Below, piece by piece: positions 18,300 through 20,440 of a stretch of DNA of 20,440 bases. The notes beneath the pieces are model-generated. The model searched no databases and was not told the origin of the DNA. It was given only the letters and a program-made list of their open reading frames with translations. Source of the DNA: Bacteroidales bacterium (GTDB lineage Bacteria; Bacteroidota; Bacteroidia; Bacteroidales; UBA932); the NCBI GenBank assembly GCA_016291185.1, contig JAEFAI010000036.1, forward strand, positions 1 to 20,440, written 5' to 3'. A program made the position numbers and the translations under genes. Numbering within the stretch: position 1 is the stretch's first letter; the number at the start of each line of letters is the position of its first letter.

Positions 18300-19900
18300 C
18301 CCCACTTGAGGATAAGTTAAATGGCGTCAAGTGGGGCGAATACAAGGTCCCGGATATTTTTGAGGTCCGCAATACCCATAATATTTTATCGACAGAAGTT
18401 TTAGCCGATAGCGGTGAAACTCCATATTTATGTGCAAGCAGCGATAATAATGCTGTCTCCTCTTTTATTGATTACAAAAAGGATTTGATTGAAGAGGGGA
18501 ACTGCATTTTTATCGGAGGTAAGACTTTTGTGGTAACATATCAAGAAAGGGATTTCTTTTCTAATGACAGTCACAATCTTGCACTTTATCTAAAAGATAG
18601 TAATAACCGTACGAAGTCGAGCCAGTTATTTATTTCGGCATGTATTTATAAAAGCCTTTCACACAAGTATTCTTGGGGGAATAGCATTAGTTTCAAGAAA
18701 ATACAAGAAGATGTAATAAGCCTGCCTCAAACAGAAACGGGCGAGATTAATTTTGCGTTTATGGCGCTTTGTATGCGCGAACTCGAGGAGTCGCGCTTGC
18801 GCGAACTCAAAACTTATCTAATCGCTTCTGGGCTAAATGATTATCATTTAACAACAATCGATCAAGCGTCTTTAGACACCTTTGCTAAAACCAGATGGCG
18901 TTCGTTCAATATACAAGAGCTTTTTGGGAAATCTACCCGCGGTAAGCGGCTTAAAGGTGAGGACAGAACACCCGGTTCGCTTCCTTTTGTTACCGCCGGA
19001 GAGGCCAATACTGGCATATCTGCATTCATTGGAAACCAAGTCGAAGTGTTCATGAGTAATACGACGACCATCGATATGTTTGGCTCTGCTAAATATCGAA
19101 ACTACGACTATGGCGCTGATGACCATGTGGCGGTAGTACATACTGAGTCGCTTCCAAAGAATGCAGCCATCTTTGTGGCCGCTTCCTGTCACAAAGCGGC
19201 TCATACTGGGAAATTCGACTATGGGCATAATTTCTATGCGAAAGATGCCGATGAATTGAATATTATGCTTCCTGTTTGCGCTGACGGCCACCCGGATTTT
19301 GACGAGATGGAGCATTTGATTGCAGCCATCCATAAAATGGTTATTACTGATGTGGCTGAGTTTACCTCAAGAGAACTTTCCACAACTCGACAGGTAGTAG
19401 AAGATAATCGACCTGAAACAGTTATCAAAAAGAGATGCATTCACAGGAGTTATAAATTAGGTCGTATCCCCCTGTATTCCCTCCGTGCCGCATGTGGCCG
19501 ATTTGAGGGAAATGAAATACCTGAAGTTAACGGATGGGTTGATGCTTCTGGACTCGGTTTCTCCCCAAACAAGGATAAGCATTTTGTTGTCTACGCTAAG
19601 GGAGACTCAATGATGCCCCAAATACATGATGGCGATCTTTGTGTATTTGAATGGTACAAAGGCGGTTCGCGTGAGGGGGAAATTGTACTCACTCAAAGCA
19701 GCGATTATGACTCAGACTATGACGGGAAATACACTATCAAACGTTACCATAGCGAGAAACAGGCTTCAGAGGATAGTTGGCAGCACACTAAGATTCAGTT
19801 ATTCCCGCTTAATCCAGAATACGATCCCATTGTATTAACCACTGAGGATGAGGACGAGTATCGGACGGTCGGGGTGTTGAAGAGAATAATAACTGCGTGA
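18293..19900 (+). CDS. Restriction specificity subunit (two TRDs) fused to S24/LexA-like peptidase
   Basis: This 535-residue protein has three parts. TRD1 (about 12-148, opening WGEYKVPDIFEV) and TRD2 (about 201-330, opening RWRSFNIQELFG) are each followed by a conserved helix, as in BcgI-B and HsdS proteins that read DNA targets. From 390 to 533 lies an S24 peptidase domain: a cleavage-site segment IPLYSLRAACGRF with C401-G402, like UmuD's Cys-Gly; nucleophile S439 in AKGDSMMPQIHDGD; and general base K483 in YTIKRY. The C401 to S439 distance is 38 residues, close to UmuD; S439 to K483 is 44, slightly longer because of an acidic loop. Self-cleavage would release the recognition part from the peptidase. 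The ATG at 18293 overlaps the methylase stop (ATGCTAG). Confidence 0.87.
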   Translation: MLAPLEDKLNGVKWGEYKVPDIFEVRNTHNILSTEVLADSGETPYLCASSDNNAVSSFIDYKKDLIEEGNCIFIGGKTFVVTYQERDFFSNDSHNLALYLKDSNNRTKSSQLFISACIYKSLSHKYSWGNSISFKKIQEDVISLPQTETGEINFAFMALCMRELEESRLRELKTYLIASGLNDYHLTTIDQASLDTFAKTRWRSFNIQELFGKSTRGKRLKGEDRTPGSLPFVTAGEANTGISAFIGNQVEVFMSNTTTIDMFGSAKYRNYDYGADDHVAVVHTESLPKNAAIFVAASCHKAAHTGKFDYGHNFYAKDADELNIMLPVCADGHPDFDEMEHLIAAIHKMVITDVAEFTSRELSTTRQVVEDNRPETVIKKRCIHRSYKLGRIPLYSLRAACGRFEGNEIPEVNGWVDASGLGFSPNKDKHFVVYAKGDSMMPQIHDGDLCVFEWYKGGSREGEIVLTQSSDYDSDYDGKYTIKRYHSEKQASEDSWQHTKIQLFPLNPEYDPIVLTTEDEDEYRTVGVLKRIITA

Positions 19901-20106
19901 GAAGACGCAAGATAATCGTTATGTGGAGTTGATGATTTTCTTCCGAATATCGGACGATGACAATACGAATAGACGTTTTGTTAGAGAGAAGCATTGTCAA
20001 AGCTGTCCTGTAATCGTAAGAGGGAGAATCGCTTGAATTTGAGGAGGTGGATATAGCCGTCCTCGATAGAATAGCTTGCGAAAGAACAGCCTTTCTCTTC
20101 ACTTCC

Positions 20107-20125
20107 TGCGAGGCAGTTCTGAGGC
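20107..20125 (-). repeat. Second copy of the tRNA-Ser-linked 19-mer
   Basis: Read on the minus strand, GCCTCAGAACTGCCTCGCA matches 8362-8380 at 17 of 19 positions. It lies 214 bases past the 3' end of tRNA-Ser(CGA), in the same orientation relative to its tRNA as the first copy. Confidence 0.6.
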
Positions 20126-20209
20126 GCGAAGCGCCGAAAAAGGTAATCCCTCACGTTCGGGATTTGGTCGCACTGCGTGCGCCCACATCCCTCGGTCACC
20201 GCGAGCAAA

Positions 20210-20241
20210 GCAAAAAGGGACGAGACTTCGTCTCTTTTTGC
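20210..20241. terminator. Strong 14-bp hairpin with T-tract
   Basis: GCAAAAAGGGACGA (20210-20223) pairs throughout with TCGTCTCTTTTTGC (20228-20241), with one G-T pair and a GACT loop. A/T-rich arms give a U-run in either direction. It could terminate rightward reading from the RM operon or leftward reading through from the tRNA. Confidence 0.55.
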
Positions 20242-20242
20242 A

Positions 20243-20289
20243 TATTGGAGCACCCTTTCAAGAGCGAGCTCTTGACGGTCGCTCCAATA
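20243..20289. repeat. Nested inverted repeat
   Basis: Outer arms TATTGGAGC (20243-20251) and GCTCCAATA (20281-20289) pair perfectly. They enclose a second perfect stem, TCAAGAG (20258-20264) with CTCTTGA (20269-20275). Confidence 0.65.
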
Positions 20290-20296
20290 CACAAAA

Positions 20297-20317
20297 ACGC
20301 CGCACATTGTGCGGCGT
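20297..20317 (-). terminator. Terminator of tRNA-Ser(CGA)
   Basis: A 9-bp stem ACGCCGCAC (20297-20305) with GTGCGGCGT (20309-20317) and a 3-base loop has A-runs on its left side, which read as a T-tract on the minus strand, 22 bases past the tRNA end. Confidence 0.85.
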
Positions 20318-20338
20318 CCTTTTTTGCTTTGCATAGCG

Positions 20339-20423
20339 CGGTGAGTGAGGGATTCGAACCCCCGGTACGTTGCCGTACACCTGTTTTCGAGGCAGGCTCC
20401 TTCAACCACTCGGACAACTCACC
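20339..20423 (-). tRNA. tRNA-Ser(CGA)
   Basis: This 85-base type II tRNA has a long variable arm. On the minus strand the 5' arm GGTGAGT (20423-20417) pairs with ACTCACC (20346-20340), with discriminator G at 20339. The anticodon loop CTCGAAA between CCTG-type stems gives anticodon CGA (serine UCG). The T-arm GTTCGAATC is normal. CCA is not encoded. Its promoter would lie beyond the window edge. Confidence 0.95.
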
Positions 20424-20440
20424 AGGTCGGGATTGCAAGG

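Larger units (their letters stand above)
19901..20338. other. Gene-free, hairpin-rich region between RM operon and tRNA-Ser(CGA)
   Basis: No gene is supported. The left half (19901-20100) is plain A/T-rich sequence without a terminator next to the RM stop codon. The right half is a string of inverted repeats: 20107-20143 (repeat motif plus GGCGCGAAGCGCC-type stem), AATCCC/GGGATT around 20145-20164, and the strong hairpins at 20210-20241, 20243-20289 and 20297-20317. A 142-codon minus-strand frame crosses all of these and the tRNA, so it is not a gene. Confidence 0.6.

Noticed and set aside
18293..19900. Possibility that the S24 domain is a separate LexA-like regulator gene
   Set aside because: The reading frame is continuous from TRD2 through residue 535 with no stop, and no ATG with a promoter lies at the domain border, so fusion is the simplest reading.
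19981..20409. 142-codon minus-strand frame starting inside tRNA-Ser(CGA)
   Set aside because: It runs through the tRNA, its terminator and several inverted repeats, so it is a chance frame through structured non-coding DNA.

Overview
The window looks like a chromosomal segment of a GC-rich member of Bacteroidales, probably a gut or rumen lineage. Four things support this. Promoters follow the Bacteroidota pattern (TTTG spaced from TAnnTTTG) and starts lack Shine-Dalgarno sequences. Several genes encode lipoproteins of types common in Bacteroidota (a FISUMP-like protein, a leukocidin-like protein, a PTP-like phytase). DksA has the reduced zinc finger common in that phylum. The housekeeping proteins (IleS, LspA, CvpA, TsaB, IDH1-type isocitrate dehydrogenase) also fit. 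I cannot name genus or species.

Layout. Positions 1-446 hold a 57-bp palindromic element and the 3' remnant of an Rpn/PD-(D/E)XK transposase-like gene. Positions 451-1657 hold the leftward pair cvpA-tsaB. It is divergent from a rightward operon ileS-dksA-lspA (1727-6061) and shares a compact two-way promoter region with it. Next come a leftward leukocidin-like lipoprotein (6130-8016), tRNA-Ser(UGA) followed by a structured repeat tract, a rightward FISUMP-like lipoprotein (8497-9732), a leftward MATE transporter (9791-11125), an outer-membrane beta-barrel protein (11244-11885) and NADP-isocitrate dehydrogenase (12002-13207). Immediately downstream are a lipoprotein PTP-like phytase and a small membrane protein two bases after it (13214-14742).

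From about 14750 the character changes to accessory DNA. An ORF6N/PLD-like protein gene (14947-15834) has a palindrome in its leader that repeats a stretch of its own coding sequence. After a 416-bp gene-free gap comes a visibly A/T-richer two-gene restriction-modification cassette (16251-19900), then hairpin-rich DNA running into tRNA-Ser(CGA) at the right edge.

The most notable system is the restriction-modification cassette. The first protein joins a PD-(D/E)XK nuclease motif to an N6-adenine methylase, as in BcgI-type enzymes. The second, overlapping by 7 bases, is a two-TRD specificity subunit that carries at its C-terminus a LexA/UmuD-like S24 self-cleaving peptidase domain. The Ser, the Lys and a UmuD-like Cys-Gly cleavage site all appear intact. 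This suggests a restriction enzyme whose target-recognition subunit could be cleaved in response to DNA damage or another RecA-type signal. I know of no described case, but I could not search for one.
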